The translations under genes and the position numbers were made by a program. From positions 310,001 to 374,000 of the forward strand of contig NZ_MAYH01000023.1 of NCBI RefSeq assembly GCF_001684975.1: 64,000 bases of DNA, in the 5' to 3' direction. Below are positions 8,639 through 17,588 of the stretch, piece after piece; the first letter of the stretch is position 1, and each line of letters begins with the position of its first letter. The notes under the pieces are model-generated. The model was not told the origin of the DNA. It saw only the letters and a program-made list of their open reading frames with translations, and made no database searches. This DNA is from Chryseobacterium artocarpi. Its GTDB lineage: Bacteria; Bacteroidota; Bacteroidia; Flavobacteriales; Weeksellaceae.

Positions 8639-9991
8639 ATGGAACAACAGAGACAGTTTATTTTAAATGAAAAAATGTACAAGGTAATGTGGCAAATGTC
8701 ATGGCCTGCGGTAATTGCAATGGTTCTGTATGGATTAAATAATTTTCTTGATGGGATTTTTGTGGGACACCTTATCAGTAATACGGCTTTAGCTGCAGTG
8801 GGAATTGCTTATCCATTGGCTCAGTTTGCACAGGGGTTCGGTACGTTGATAGGTACTGGTGTGGGTTCTGCAGTCAGTATATGGATTGGATCCAATGATA
8901 AAGAGAAGCTTAAACGTTCAATGGGGACAGTTAACTTTCTTACCTTGTTGTTTTCGATTGTCATTACAATTCCCTGCTATATTTTCGCTAAGGAACTGGT
9001 TTATATGATGGGAGGAAGAGGTGAAATTCTCAATTTAGGGGTAGATTATTTCAGGGCGACCATTTTAGGAAGCTTTTTCTGGATTCACGGTTTAGCTCTT
9101 AATATGCTGATTCGTGCAGAAGGCAGAATGAAAACAGCTGCATGGATGATAGCTGTAGGTTTGATAGTAGATGTAGCATTAAAACCACTATTTATCAAAA
9201 CTTTTGGCTGGGGAGTAAGCGGAGCGGCATGGGCAACTAATATTTCCATGATTATTTATACAATTCTGGGTATATGGTACTATGCCTCTGGAAAAGCCTC
9301 CTTCAAAACTTACTTTTGGTCTTTAAAATGGGATCAATCTATTATTAAAGAAACGATGTCTTTAGGAATGCCTGGCTTTATTATGATGATAATGATCGTA
9401 GTTCAGAATATTGTGGTGTTCAATGTTCTTGCTAAGTATGGAAAAGATGCTGATATAACTTTTTTTACAGCAGTAAATAGGTTTTATATCTTATTAAATA
9501 CTCCGCTTTGGGGATTGATGAGAGCCCTTCAACCTGTCTCAGGAATGAATTTTGGAGCCGAAAAATATGAAAGAAGTATCAGAGCTTATCGTCTTTTTTC
9601 TTTTACAGGACTGATGATTCTGCTTCCTTTTTGGTTTTTAGTGATGTATTTCCCTTCTGAAGTCTTATCTGTTATGATCCCTAATGTGACATTTAATGCA
9701 GCACAACTCATGGATTTCAGAATTTATATGAGTGTTTTACCTACTTTGCCTTTTATTTTTATGGCTGTAGTTTGGTTCCCTTCCATAGAAAATGCGAAAC
9801 CAGCTACCATTATAAGTATCGTAAGACAGGTTGTGCTTTATATTCCTGCTCTTTTAATTATTCCTATGATCTATGGAATCCGAAGTATTTACGTTGTAAG
9901 TGCTGCGATAGAATGGCTGATATTTGCTACTGTAATGTATGTGGTTTGGCTAAATTTCAAAATGCTAAGAAAAACTAAAATATGTTATTGA
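8639..9991 (+). CDS. MATE family efflux transporter (first copy)
   Basis: About 450 residues with twelve membrane segments in two bundles, a sodium- or proton-driven exporter of the inner membrane. I chose the ATG at 8639 (MEQQRQFILNEKMYKVMWQM) rather than 8621 because it aligns with the first residue of the paralogue at 27071 (MDRKTFILEGDIKKVMWETS). The two proteins are similar throughout, including LNMLIRAEGRMKTAA versus LNMLVRAEGKMKTAA and GLMRALQPV versus GLMRGLQPV. The paralogue is the last gene of the siderophore operon, and this gene has the same iron-box-like palindrome as the siderophore receptor, so a role in exporting a siderophore or related metabolite is plausible. The substrate is not shown by the sequence. 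Confidence 0.9.
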   Translation: MEQQRQFILNEKMYKVMWQMSWPAVIAMVLYGLNNFLDGIFVGHLISNTALAAVGIAYPLAQFAQGFGTLIGTGVGSAVSIWIGSNDKEKLKRSMGTVNFLTLLFSIVITIPCYIFAKELVYMMGGRGEILNLGVDYFRATILGSFFWIHGLALNMLIRAEGRMKTAAWMIAVGLIVDVALKPLFIKTFGWGVSGAAWATNISMIIYTILGIWYYASGKASFKTYFWSLKWDQSIIKETMSLGMPGFIMMIMIVVQNIVVFNVLAKYGKDADITFFTAVNRFYILLNTPLWGLMRALQPVSGMNFGAEKYERSIRAYRLFSFTGLMILLPFWFLVMYFPSEVLSVMIPNVTFNAAQLMDFRIYMSVLPTLPFIFMAVVWFPSIENAKPATIISIVRQVVLYIPALLIIPMIYGIRSIYVVSAAIEWLIFATVMYVVWLNFKMLRKTKICY

Positions 9992-10045
9992 TTGACTATT
10001 TTTAATTAAAATAAATAATTTTTAAAAAAAATACACATATGATGC

Positions 10046-10075
10046 TTTGCATAATATAATTTTTGCTTATATTTG
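10046..10075 (+). promoter_or_regulatory. Orphan Bacteroidota-type promoter ahead of a terminator
   Basis: TTTG (10046-10049), 18 bases, TATATTTG (10068-10075) match the -33/-7 consensus well. No open reading frame follows on the plus strand; a strong terminator lies 40 bases further on. It may drive a roughly 60-base transcript. Confidence 0.4.
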
Positions 10076-10114
10076 TGGATCGAAATAATTTTTTTTCATC
10101 ATTTGTGTTTTTTT

Positions 10115-10145
10115 AAGGTCTCCATCACTGGGGACCTTTTTGCTT
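10115..10145 (+). terminator. Rho-independent terminator
   Basis: AAGGTCTCC and GGGGACCTT arms around a six-base loop, followed by TTTTTGC. It ends either the MATE transcript (stop at 9991) or a short RNA from the promoter at 10046. Confidence 0.85.
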
Positions 10146-10264
10146 TTATATAGGTTATTATTGAAGATTCAATGTCTATCTGAAAAAATAACAAAATGAG
10201 AATTATATACTGACAGAAATTATAGAAGTACTTTTAAGTAAGGATGTTTCGGTCTTTCAAAATA

Positions 10265-11071
10265 TCAATAAATCCCCTTTTCTGAATTAATATTAATATT
10301 TTTAATAAAATCTGAGGGTCTTACCTGCATTACAGACAAAAAACTTCTGGTGTATGCCTGTACACTTTTATATCCTATTTCATACGATGTTTCCGAAATC
10401 GTTAAATGTCCTGAACTCAACAATTCAAGACTTTTAATAATACGAAGCATCTGTTGATACTTACTTATTGTCAATCCTGTTTCCTTCTTAAAGATACGTT
10501 CCAAGGTACGGAAAGATAATATTGCCATATCTCCAAGATCTTCCAGCCTGATTTCTTTATTATAGTGATCATGAAGATATTCAATGACTTTGGCTAATCG
10601 TTTATCCTTTGGAAGACAAAGATGAAGTTTTAGGGAATGCTCTACGAAATGAGGAAGTTCGTTGAAAAGTGCTTTTAAAAATAGAGTTTCATTACGGTTT
10701 TCCTTGAGTTGTTTAGACCATTTTTCAGCATATTTTATCATTTCCCTTAGAACAGGAGGAACAGAAAACACATTCACCTCATCATAAAAAGGATTCTTTT
10801 TGTCTGTATCGGCAAACATGATCATCAGTTTGATCTTCTCAGAGTGAGTATTGGTTTTATGAATAATACCTGACGGAATCCATACAGCGTGATTTTGCGG
10901 AAGAAGATAAATCTTTTCTTCAATTGTAATATATTGGAAGCCACTTTCTACATACACTAGCTGCCCTTTTTGATGAGAATGAAGCACATCATCATGGATC
11001 CAGTCTTCTTCAAACCAAACAAAATAAGGTTTATTTAGTTCATTTATTTTGATACTGTCATTCGAATTCAT
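10265..11071 (-). CDS. AraC family transcriptional regulator with cupin sensor
   Basis: 268 residues. The N-terminal cupin region (about 15-110) contains HDDVLHSHQKGQLVYVESG and WIPSGIIHKTNT, the usual small-ligand-binding barrel. The C-terminal AraC DNA-binding domain (about 165-262) has the two helix-turn-helices, the first around LEDLGDMAILSFRTLERIFK and the second ending MQVRPSDF. The gene is divergent from the MFS gene at 11143, with only 71 bases between starts, so that transporter is its most likely target. It is a clear paralogue of the regulator at 59333 (same cupin motif order and lengths 268 and 267). Confidence 0.9.
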   Translation of the reverse strand: MNSNDSIKINELNKPYFVWFEEDWIHDDVLHSHQKGQLVYVESGFQYITIEEKIYLLPQNHAVWIPSGIIHKTNTHSEKIKLMIMFADTDKKNPFYDEVNVFSVPPVLREMIKYAEKWSKQLKENRNETLFLKALFNELPHFVEHSLKLHLCLPKDKRLAKVIEYLHDHYNKEIRLEDLGDMAILSFRTLERIFKKETGLTISKYQQMLRIIKSLELLSSGHLTISETSYEIGYKSVQAYTRSFLSVMQVRPSDFIKNININSEKGIY

Positions 11072-11089
11072 GTCGTTTTAGGTTAAAAC

Positions 11090-11132
11090 TTTGGCAAAAT
11101 TAAACAAAATTACTGTCTTAATTTTGTACAAA
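11090..11132. promoter_or_regulatory. Overlapping divergent promoters of the AraC and MFS genes
   Basis: An inverted repeat CAAAATTAA (11095-11103) and TTAATTTTG (11118-11126) supplies a TAATTTTG -7 element in each direction. TTTG motifs lie at 11090 (plus) and 11132 (minus), giving spacers of 25-26 bases, longer than the usual 19. Such a weak promoter pair would suit control by the AraC protein. Confidence 0.35.
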
Positions 11133-11142
11133 AGTTTTTAAT

Positions 11143-12348
11143 ATGATGAAGAATGAAATAAGGAAGAATGCTTCTTATGTTTTATTAGTTTTAAATGTAT
11201 TGGTGGTGATTCTGATCTCAAGTAATCTCCGCTCACCTATTGTTGCCGTATCTCCGGTACTTGGTGACGTAAGAGATGCTTTGAAACTGGATAATTTTCA
11301 GGTGAGTCTTCTTACTTCTATCCCACTTTTTATGTTTGCGGTGTGTTCTGTTTTAGTAAGCAGGTTTTCGAACAAACTGGGAATTAGTAAATTATTGATG
11401 TATTCATTGATTATTCTAAGTTTCGGATTGTTTTTAAGAATTACAGGATCTCTTTGGTTACTATTCATTGGTTCTGTATTTATTGGTTTGGGAATATGTA
11501 TCGGAAATGTAGTGACTCCTGGTTATGTTAAAAATAATTTCCCAAAACAGATTGGCTTGATGACAGGTATTTTTGCTGTTTCCATGAATCTTACGGCTGC
11601 TTTGGCATCAGGTTTCAGCGTGAGAATTGGAGAATGGACAGGTTTCGGATGGCGTGGCTCTCTGGGAATATGGCTGGTAATTGCGGCTTTAGGATTTCTT
11701 GTGTTGATTTTAGAAATGATTTTTAATAAAAAGAATTCTGATCAGCCAAAGCCTGCCTTGGGTACTTCCGATTTCAATATGTTTAAGTCTTCTCAGGCTT
11801 GGAATATTAGTATTTTTATGGGATTACAGTCATTATTTTATTATTGTATGGTTGCGTGGCTGCCTTCATTTCTTACAGATTATAATATGCCGGGTGAAAG
11901 TGCAGGATGGGTTCTTTTTGTGATTCAAATTACAATGATTCCTGTTACATTTTGTTGCCCGATTATTGCCAGTAAAATGAAAGATCAAAGAATAATGATC
12001 CTTTTCATCTGTGCTTTGATGTTTACAAGCACCATGATGTTTGTGTTTTTAAAATCCCAATGGATCTATGTAAATGCTGTTGTAATCGGAATTTCAAATG
12101 GATTGTCTTTCAGTTTATCAATTTTGTTTTTTTCAACAAGAACAAAAAGCAGCATCAATGCAGTGAAAATTTCAGGAATGGCGCAATCTGTGGGATATCT
12201 TATTGCTGCATTCGGACCTCCGGTATTTGGAAAGCTTCATGATTGGGACATTTCCTGGAATACGTCCTTTTATTTCTTAAGTATTGCTGTGCTTATTATG
12301 CTTTATTTTGGAATGAAGGCTGCAAGAAATAAATATGTAGAAGATTAA
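11143..12348 (+). CDS. MFS transporter, CynX/NimT-like
   Basis: 401 residues with about twelve hydrophobic segments. Early residues SSNLRSPIVAVSPVLGDVRD and the GYVKNNFPKQIGLMTGIFAVSMNLTAAL region resemble the CynX/NimT (cyanate and 2-nitroimidazole) branch of the major facilitator family. It acts in the inner membrane; direction and substrate cannot be read from the sequence. It is divergent from the AraC regulator at 10265 and ends before a strong bidirectional terminator, so it is a single-gene unit. Confidence 0.85.
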   Translation: MMKNEIRKNASYVLLVLNVLVVILISSNLRSPIVAVSPVLGDVRDALKLDNFQVSLLTSIPLFMFAVCSVLVSRFSNKLGISKLLMYSLIILSFGLFLRITGSLWLLFIGSVFIGLGICIGNVVTPGYVKNNFPKQIGLMTGIFAVSMNLTAALASGFSVRIGEWTGFGWRGSLGIWLVIAALGFLVLILEMIFNKKNSDQPKPALGTSDFNMFKSSQAWNISIFMGLQSLFYYCMVAWLPSFLTDYNMPGESAGWVLFVIQITMIPVTFCCPIIASKMKDQRIMILFICALMFTSTMMFVFLKSQWIYVNAVVIGISNGLSFSLSILFFSTRTKSSINAVKISGMAQSVGYLIAAFGPPVFGKLHDWDISWNTSFYFLSIAVLIMLYFGMKAARNKYVED

Positions 12349-12372
12349 TATTACTTGTTTAAAAAAACATAC

Positions 12373-12408
12373 AAAAAGAGGCTATTTCTGTTTGAAAAGC
12401 CTCTTTTT
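12373..12408. terminator. Bidirectional terminator between MFS gene and bioA
   Basis: AAAAAGAGGCT (12373-12383) and AGCCTCTTTTT (12398-12408) form an 11-pair stem with T-runs on both strands, between two convergent genes. Confidence 0.85.
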
Positions 12409-12494
12409 TATTGAAAAATCGATGTTGGTGTATTGATATAATGAAAATGAATGCAATACAAATCTTATATAAGGTTTAGATTATAGTAAAATAT

Positions 12495-13781
12495 TTAATC
12501 TTTAAACTGATCTAAAACTTCAAGAATATTCTGATAAACAAAATTGAGCTCTTCCGTAGATATGCAATATGGAGGAACCAGATACAGTACATTTCCTAAT
12601 GGACGCATAATGATTCCCCTCTGTAGAAATTCATTATAGAGTTTCTTTCCAATCTCATTGAAATAGGATGTGCCATGTCCGGTTTTAAAATCAAAAGCTA
12701 AAATAGTCCCGATCTGACGGGCATTTTCAACCTGAGGATGTACTGAAAGAGTTTGTATAAAACCAGAATGCTGTTGAGTGATCTGCTGAATATTCATTTG
12801 AGTTTCTTCTTTAAGTAATAATTCCATACTTGCCAGTCCTGCTGTACAAGCTAAAGGGTTAGCTGTAAATGAATGCCCGTGAAATAATGTTTTATGCTGA
12901 TCATCAGACCAGAAAGCATCAAATATTTCTTTTGAACAGGTAGTAATTCCCATAGGCATGGTTCCGCCAGTTAATCCTTTAGAAAAACACATGATATCCG
13001 GCTGTTCTGAAAGATAATTTGCAGCAAAAAGCTTTCCTGTTCTTCCAAATCCTGTAAAAACCTCATCCTGAATCATCAGTACCTTCTGTTCTCTACAAAA
13101 CTTCATCAGACTGTTTAAATCTTCAGCATTGTACATTAGCATTCCTGCTGCTCCTTGAACTAAGGGCTCATAAATAAAGCATGCCACCTCATCAGCAAGT
13201 TCTTTAATCTGAATCTTTAAGTCTTCAATATTTTCGGAATTGGGTGTATCAATGAAAACAACTTCAAAGAGCATGCTTTCGAAAGGTTTAGTCCAAAAAC
13301 TTTTCTCACTTACAGACATTGCTCCGAAAGTATCTCCGTGATAAGCATTCCTGAACGCAAGTATTTTAGTTTTCTTCTTTTCTTGATTATGAGCAAACTG
13401 AATACACATTTTCAAAGCAACTTCCACTGCCGTCGAACCATTATCAGAGTAAAAAGCTTTTTTCTGGTTGGAAGGCAGGAGTTTCAAAAGATTTTCTGCA
13501 AGCTGTACCGCGGGTTCATGCGTAAATCCGGCAAAAATTACTTGTTCCAGAGTATTAAGCTGCTCAAATATTCTTTGAGCAATATAAGGATGAGAATGTC
13601 CATGAAGGGTTACCCACCACGAGGAAACCACATCCATATACTTTTTTCCTTCTTCATCATAAAGATAAATACCTTTTCCTTTTGTAATAGGAATGATGTT
13701 ATTGGCTGTCTTCATCTGGGTATAAGGGTGCCAATTGATGGCTTTATCTCTTTCCTGTAGGCTGTTTGTTGTTATACTCAT
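12495..13781 (-). CDS. bioA: Adenosylmethionine-8-amino-7-oxononanoate aminotransferase
   Basis: 428 residues, the usual length for BioA. It converts 7-keto-8-aminopelargonate to 7,8-diaminopelargonate with S-adenosylmethionine as amino donor, in the cytoplasm. The start carries the family signature WHPYTQM (residues 17-23); VVSSWWVTLHGHSHP is the substrate-site loop; the PLP lysine is Lys268 in FSKGLTGG; DEVFTGFGRTG (239-249) holds the cofactor aspartate. It lies on the same strand as bioB-bioD-bioF but after a 378-base gap filled by a large inverted repeat, so it may have its own promoter or depend on read-through. Confidence 0.97.
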   Translation of the reverse strand: MSITTNSLQERDKAINWHPYTQMKTANNIIPITKGKGIYLYDEEGKKYMDVVSSWWVTLHGHSHPYIAQRIFEQLNTLEQVIFAGFTHEPAVQLAENLLKLLPSNQKKAFYSDNGSTAVEVALKMCIQFAHNQEKKKTKILAFRNAYHGDTFGAMSVSEKSFWTKPFESMLFEVVFIDTPNSENIEDLKIQIKELADEVACFIYEPLVQGAAGMLMYNAEDLNSLMKFCREQKVLMIQDEVFTGFGRTGKLFAANYLSEQPDIMCFSKGLTGGTMPMGITTCSKEIFDAFWSDDQHKTLFHGHSFTANPLACTAGLASMELLLKEETQMNIQQITQQHSGFIQTLSVHPQVENARQIGTILAFDFKTGHGTSYFNEIGKKLYNEFLQRGIIMRPLGNVLYLVPPYCISTEELNFVYQNILEVLDQFKD

Positions 13782-13850
13782 ATTTTAATGTGAAAATTAA
13801 TAGTGAATGATGGAGATGGATAATTTAGTTGAATATGTTGTGATAAATGT

Positions 13851-14065
13851 TGGATTGATCGCAAAGACGCGAAAGTTTATTATAGATTGCGATTATTTAA
13901 GGCGCAAGGATTTTATCGATGATAAAATTGAATACCTTAGATTAGCCACTAATGCACGAATAATTTATTAGTGTATTAGTGGCTTAAGGATCAACGTAAT
14001 GTTTGCTGAAAACCTTGGGTTTTCTTGTGCCTTAAAATAAAACATTTGTGTCTTTGCGTTTTCCA
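13851..14065. repeat. Nested 215-base inverted repeat between bioB and bioA
   Basis: Three layers pair across the centre: CGCAAAGACGCGAAAG with CATTTGTGTCTTTGCG (outer), AAGGCGCAAGGA with TCTTGTGCCTT (middle), and GCCACTAATGCACGAATAA (13945-13963) with TTATTAGTGTATTAGTGGC (13965-13983), 17 of 19 pairs (inner). The inner layer is a compact member of the CCACGAATGCACGAAT family found elsewhere in the window. The flanking bases to 13782 and 14159 show no gene. Confidence 0.7.
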
Positions 14066-14159
14066 ACTTGTATTCAATTAATACAGTTTATAACAATTCA
14101 ATAACAAATTTTATAACAAATGCTATAATACCAACAATCCAACTCATATTCATAATTTA

Positions 14160-15143
14160 CTAGCAACAAGTTTCTTTTTTCATCATAGGTTTCAGTCCTA
14201 ATGTTTCCAGCATCTGCATATCTTCAGATACACCAGGGTTCGGAGTCACCAATAAAGTTTCTCTTTCGCCTGTGAAAATAGAGTTGGCTCCTGCCATGAA
14301 GCACCAAGCCTGTTCTGTCTCAGACATTTCTATACGTCCTGCGCTTAGTCTTACCATAGAGGCTGGCATTACAATTCTTGCGGTAGCAATCATTCTTACC
14401 ATTTCCCAGGTGTCTACTTTTTCGTTATTTTCCAAAGGCGTTCCTTCTACTCTAGCCAGGGCATTAATTGGAACAGATTCCGGATGTTTAGGCATTGTAG
14501 CCAATGTTAAAATCATGGAGATTCTGTCTCTGTGAGTTTCTCCAAGTCCGATGATTCCTCCTGAGCATACTGTGATTCCAGCTTTACGAACATTATTAAT
14601 TGTATTGATTCTGTTATCAAAAGTTCTTGTTGATATAATTTCCTCATAGTACTGTTCAGAAGTATCAAGATTATGGTTGTAAGCATATAATCCCGCTTCC
14701 TGAAGTCTTACAGCCTGTTCTTCCGTAAGCATTCCTAAGGTACAGCATACTTCTAAGCCTAATTCATTTACACCTTTCACCATATCAATTACTCTGTCAA
14801 AATCACGATTATTACGTACTTCTCGCCATGCAGCAGCCATACAAAAACGAGATGAACCACTGTCTTTTGCTTTTTGAGCATAGGCAATTACAGTTTCAGT
14901 AGGAAGTAGAGCCTGTACTTTGATATTGGTATGGTAACGAGCTGCCTGCCCACAATAGGAGCAATCTTCAGGGCAACCTCCTGTTTTGATAGATAGTAAA
15001 GTTGAAATCTGTACTTCGGAAGGATCATGCCATTCTCTGTGAACGGTTGCTGCTTTATAGATCAGTTCCATTAAAGGTAAATGATATATTTTTTCGATTT
15101 CTTCTTTAGTCCAGTCGTGTCTGATTGTTGTATCCATTATCAT
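14160..15143 (-). CDS. bioB: Biotin synthase
   Basis: 327 residues. A radical-SAM enzyme that inserts sulfur into dethiobiotin, the last step of biotin synthesis. The cluster-binding motif CPEDCSYC gives Cys57, Cys61 and Cys64; the second-cluster ligands are expected at the conserved positions, including the Cys of CCTLGM and the Arg of VRLSAGR. The start overlaps the end of bioD by four bases (ATGA), so translation is coupled. ATG at 15137 is an alternative start that would shorten the protein by two residues. The protein ends in a CC dipeptide, which is unremarkable for this family. Confidence 0.98.
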   Translation of the reverse strand: MIMDTTIRHDWTKEEIEKIYHLPLMELIYKAATVHREWHDPSEVQISTLLSIKTGGCPEDCSYCGQAARYHTNIKVQALLPTETVIAYAQKAKDSGSSRFCMAAAWREVRNNRDFDRVIDMVKGVNELGLEVCCTLGMLTEEQAVRLQEAGLYAYNHNLDTSEQYYEEIISTRTFDNRINTINNVRKAGITVCSGGIIGLGETHRDRISMILTLATMPKHPESVPINALARVEGTPLENNEKVDTWEMVRMIATARIVMPASMVRLSAGRIEMSETEQAWCFMAGANSIFTGERETLLVTPNPGVSEDMQMLETLGLKPMMKKETCC

Positions 15144-15748
15144 AGTTTTGTTATTTTTAATTGTTTCGCTGTAGTTGTGATATTTTTTTTATCAGGAATA
15201 ACCTCTGGTATTCTGATAATTTTTGTTTCTTTTTTAATGTAATTACAGATTACTCTTTCTGTATCTTCAGGGAATTCTCCGTTAAGGATCAGATATTCCA
15301 GTTTTATATTCCTTTGTTCCAATGCCATAATGGAAAGTAAAGTATGATTGATACATCCCAAATAGTTTCTCACAACAAGTGCTGCGGGAAGTTTCAGTTT
15401 TTCAATCAGGTCAATCATAAATATATCATCCGACAGAGGAACCATAAGTCCGCCCGCTCCTTCTATAATTAGAGAATTCTGAGTATCCGGTAAGTGAAAA
15501 TCATCCAAGCTTATCTGGATATTTTCAGCCTTCGCAGACTGATGTGGAGATGCCGCCAATTGAAGACGATAGGTTTCAGGGTGGCATAAGGTATTATCTG
15601 TCCAGCTCTCAATTTTGTTACTATCCGTATAGTGAAGATCTCCTGATTGTACAGGTTTCCAATAATCTGTTTTGAAATGTTCAACTAAAATTGCCGAACA
15701 AACGGTTTTTCCAATTTCAGTTCCTATTCCTGTTATAAATAATTTCAT
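15140..15748 (-). CDS. bioD: Dethiobiotin synthase
   Basis: 202 residues. An ATP-dependent carboxylase that closes the ureido ring of dethiobiotin from 7,8-diaminopelargonate and CO2. The P-loop GIGTEIGKT lies at residues 7-15, the substrate loop WKPVQSGD follows, and [12 protein letters not shown] (about 116-127) is the second phosphate-binding motif. It sits between bioF (48-base gap, with a short tandem GGGATTC repeat) and bioB (4-base overlap) in the same operon. Confidence 0.96.
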   Translation of the reverse strand: MKLFITGIGTEIGKTVCSAILVEHFKTDYWKPVQSGDLHYTDSNKIESWTDNTLCHPETYRLQLAASPHQSAKAENIQISLDDFHLPDTQNSLIIEGAGGLMVPLSDDIFMIDLIEKLKLPAALVVRNYLGCINHTLLSIMALEQRNIKLEYLILNGEFPEDTERVICNYIKKETKIIRIPEVIPDKKNITTTAKQLKITKL

Positions 15749-15796
15749 GTTTTTGGGATTCGGGATTCGGGTTACGGGTTTTGAATCTTTTTGTTT

Positions 15797-16906
15797 TTAA
15801 ATAAACTCTTTAATAATTTCTGTCAGTCTTATAATTTCTTTTTCTGTATTAAAGCTGTGAAGACATATCCGGAGTCTTTCTGTTCCTTCTTTTACCGTCG
15901 GGCTATGTATAGCATACGTTTGAAAACCATTTTCCCATAAAGATTTCTGTAGCGTTTTCAGTTTTTGATTATCAGGAATTATAATAGCTTGAATAGGGCT
16001 TGATTCCGAAGAAGGAGATTCCAGCTTCTGATTCCTGAATATTCTGATATTGTCTTTAAGTCTCATGGAAAGTTCATGATGATCTTCTAAAAACTCATAT
16101 CCTGTTTTTATGCTCATCCATTGAATATCCTGTGCAGAAGTTGAGTAAATAAAAGGTGATGCAAAATTGATCAGGTAAGATTTTATAATATCACTGCATA
16201 GAATAGCTGCTCCGTGAGCTCCAAATGCTTTACCATAAGTTATTACAGCAGCAGTAATTTCGCTTTCTAAACCGTATTTTTCAACTAATCCGTTTCCAAA
16301 AACACCTAATGCATGAGCTTCATCTATCAATAGATCTGCATTATATTGCCTAGCCAGTTTTACAATTTCCTGAATTGGTGCGAAATCCCCTTCCATAGAA
16401 TAAAGACTCTCTATAGCAATGTAACAATGTCCTTCCTGTCTTTGTAATATTTTCTCCAGATCATTCAAATCATTATGCTTGAATTTTAATTTCTTAGCAT
16501 TAGACATTTTACAGGCGTCATGTACGGAACGATGGATTTGTTCATCCACGATGATCGTGTCATGACGACTGGGAATTGTTGAAAATAAAGCCAGATTAGC
16601 ACTATATCCGGATGGAAAAAGCAATGCAGAAGAAAATTTGTGCTTTTTTGCAATGAATTCTTCTGTAGAAATTACCAGATTACTGTTACCGCTGATAAGC
16701 CTTGAGCCTGTACTTCCGGAAAGGAATTGAGGAGTATCATTTATTTTTTTTAATAAAATACCCTGGAGTTCCTTGTTTCTTGTTAACCCGAGATAATCGT
16801 TGGAATAAAAGTCGATACCTTCAGTTGGACTCTTTAAAGTTCTTAATGTACCTTCCTTCTCTCTTTTGTAAAGTGCTTCCTCAAAACGACTGATGTTTTT
16901 AAGCAT
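15797..16906 (-). CDS. bioF: 8-amino-7-oxononanoate synthase-like PLP enzyme
   Basis: About 369 residues, near the normal BioF length. It condenses a pimeloyl thioester with alanine to give 7-keto-8-aminopelargonate. Seen: early YSNDYLGL motif (34-41), GSTGSRLISG (64-73), DEAHALGVFG (195-204) with the cofactor Asp and His, and PLP lysine Lys226 in ITYGKAFGAHGA. I prefer the ATG at 16906 to the TTG at 16912. The start overlaps the end of the upstream di-iron gene by 8 bases, so the two are translationally coupled. Other members of the alpha-oxoamine synthase family are possible in principle, but the bioD and bioB neighbours decide it. Confidence 0.95.
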   Translation of the reverse strand: MLKNISRFEEALYKREKEGTLRTLKSPTEGIDFYSNDYLGLTRNKELQGILLKKINDTPQFLSGSTGSRLISGNSNLVISTEEFIAKKHKFSSALLFPSGYSANLALFSTIPSRHDTIIVDEQIHRSVHDACKMSNAKKLKFKHNDLNDLEKILQRQEGHCYIAIESLYSMEGDFAPIQEIVKLARQYNADLLIDEAHALGVFGNGLVEKYGLESEITAAVITYGKAFGAHGAAILCSDIIKSYLINFASPFIYSTSAQDIQWMSIKTGYEFLEDHHELSMRLKDNIRIFRNQKLESPSSESSPIQAIIIPDNQKLKTLQKSLWENGFQTYAIHSPTVKEGTERLRICLHSFNTEKEIIRLTEIIKEFI

Positions 16907-17522
16907 AATCAAGCTGTCCTACTTCTTCTGTAATGGCATTGATCCATTGTTCATGCAATACCTTTTCAATTGACAATATATTTTCAGCGTGAAGCTTCCA
17001 GTCTGTAGAAAATTCATTTAACTGATGAATCATTTCCTCAAGATGTCCTTCCTCTTCCAAAATAATAGACTTTACCATAATCCTTGAAGATTCTTCGGTA
17101 AGAACCTGTTGATAGACCGGATAAAGCTCATCAGCACGAACTTCTATGGCGTAGGTTACAAAAAGATAGGCTGCGTATTTAATGTCTTCTTTATTTAATT
17201 TAAAAGCATCCTGCAAATATCGACAGGCTTTAATATCAAGAGAATGAAGATACTGTCGGGTAGCTATGGAAGCGAGAAGCTCTGTATCTTCATACGTTTT
17301 ACAAAGTTCCGGATCTATTTTTCCAATCTGTTTTTTAAGATAATAAGCATGACGATGTTCTTCAGCAGCGTGTTTTAGCTGGATTTGTGATACCAAAATC
17401 GGATGTTCGCACTTGGAGATCTTTCTGGCTCCGGCATTTTCCATGAATGAAAGCGTATTCAGCCACTTAGCATGAGTGCCGCCGTCCTGTACAATTCTTT
17501 TAAGCAGACGATGAAATTCCAT
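16899..17522 (-). CDS. Ferritin-like di-iron protein, first gene of the biotin operon
   Basis: 207 residues, almost all helical. Candidate di-iron ligands have the classic four-helix spacing: Glu28, Glu55-x-x-His58 (EEHRH), Glu127 and Glu157-x-x-His160 (EEEGH). No signal peptide or membrane segment is seen, so it is probably cytoplasmic. It is the promoter-proximal gene of the unit that continues into bioF (8-base overlap), bioD and bioB. I do not recognise a named biotin enzyme. No bioC, bioH, bioI, bioW or bioZ is seen in the window, so this protein might help make or release the pimeloyl group by oxygen chemistry; that is inference. Other options are an iron store or a remote haem-oxygenase/TenA-like helical enzyme. 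Confidence 0.75.
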   Translation of the reverse strand: MEFHRLLKRIVQDGGTHAKWLNTLSFMENAGARKISKCEHPILVSQIQLKHAAEEHRHAYYLKKQIGKIDPELCKTYEDTELLASIATRQYLHSLDIKACRYLQDAFKLNKEDIKYAAYLFVTYAIEVRADELYPVYQQVLTEESSRIMVKSIILEEEGHLEEMIHQLNEFSTDWKLHAENILSIEKVLHEQWINAITEEVGQLDYA

Positions 17523-17540
17523 AGATTTTTATTTTGATGT

Positions 17541-17573
17541 CAAAAGTAGTATATTGCCGGATGGTTCTATGGT
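17541..17573 (-). promoter_or_regulatory. Promoter and direct-repeat operator of the biotin operon
   Basis: On the minus strand TACTTTTG (17548-17541) fits the -7 consensus TAnnTTTG. Upstream of it, where a -33 element would be, no TTTG is seen; instead two direct repeats ACCAT-AGA-ACCAT occupy 17573-17561. Absence of a -33 box plus direct repeats suits an activator such as the divergent MocR protein. Confidence 0.4.
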
Positions 17574-17588
17574 GCCAGTTTTTATATT

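Noticed and set aside
13338..13760. 140-codon open frame on the plus strand
   Set aside because: Antisense to the conserved core of bioA, with Phe/Lys-rich shadow composition.
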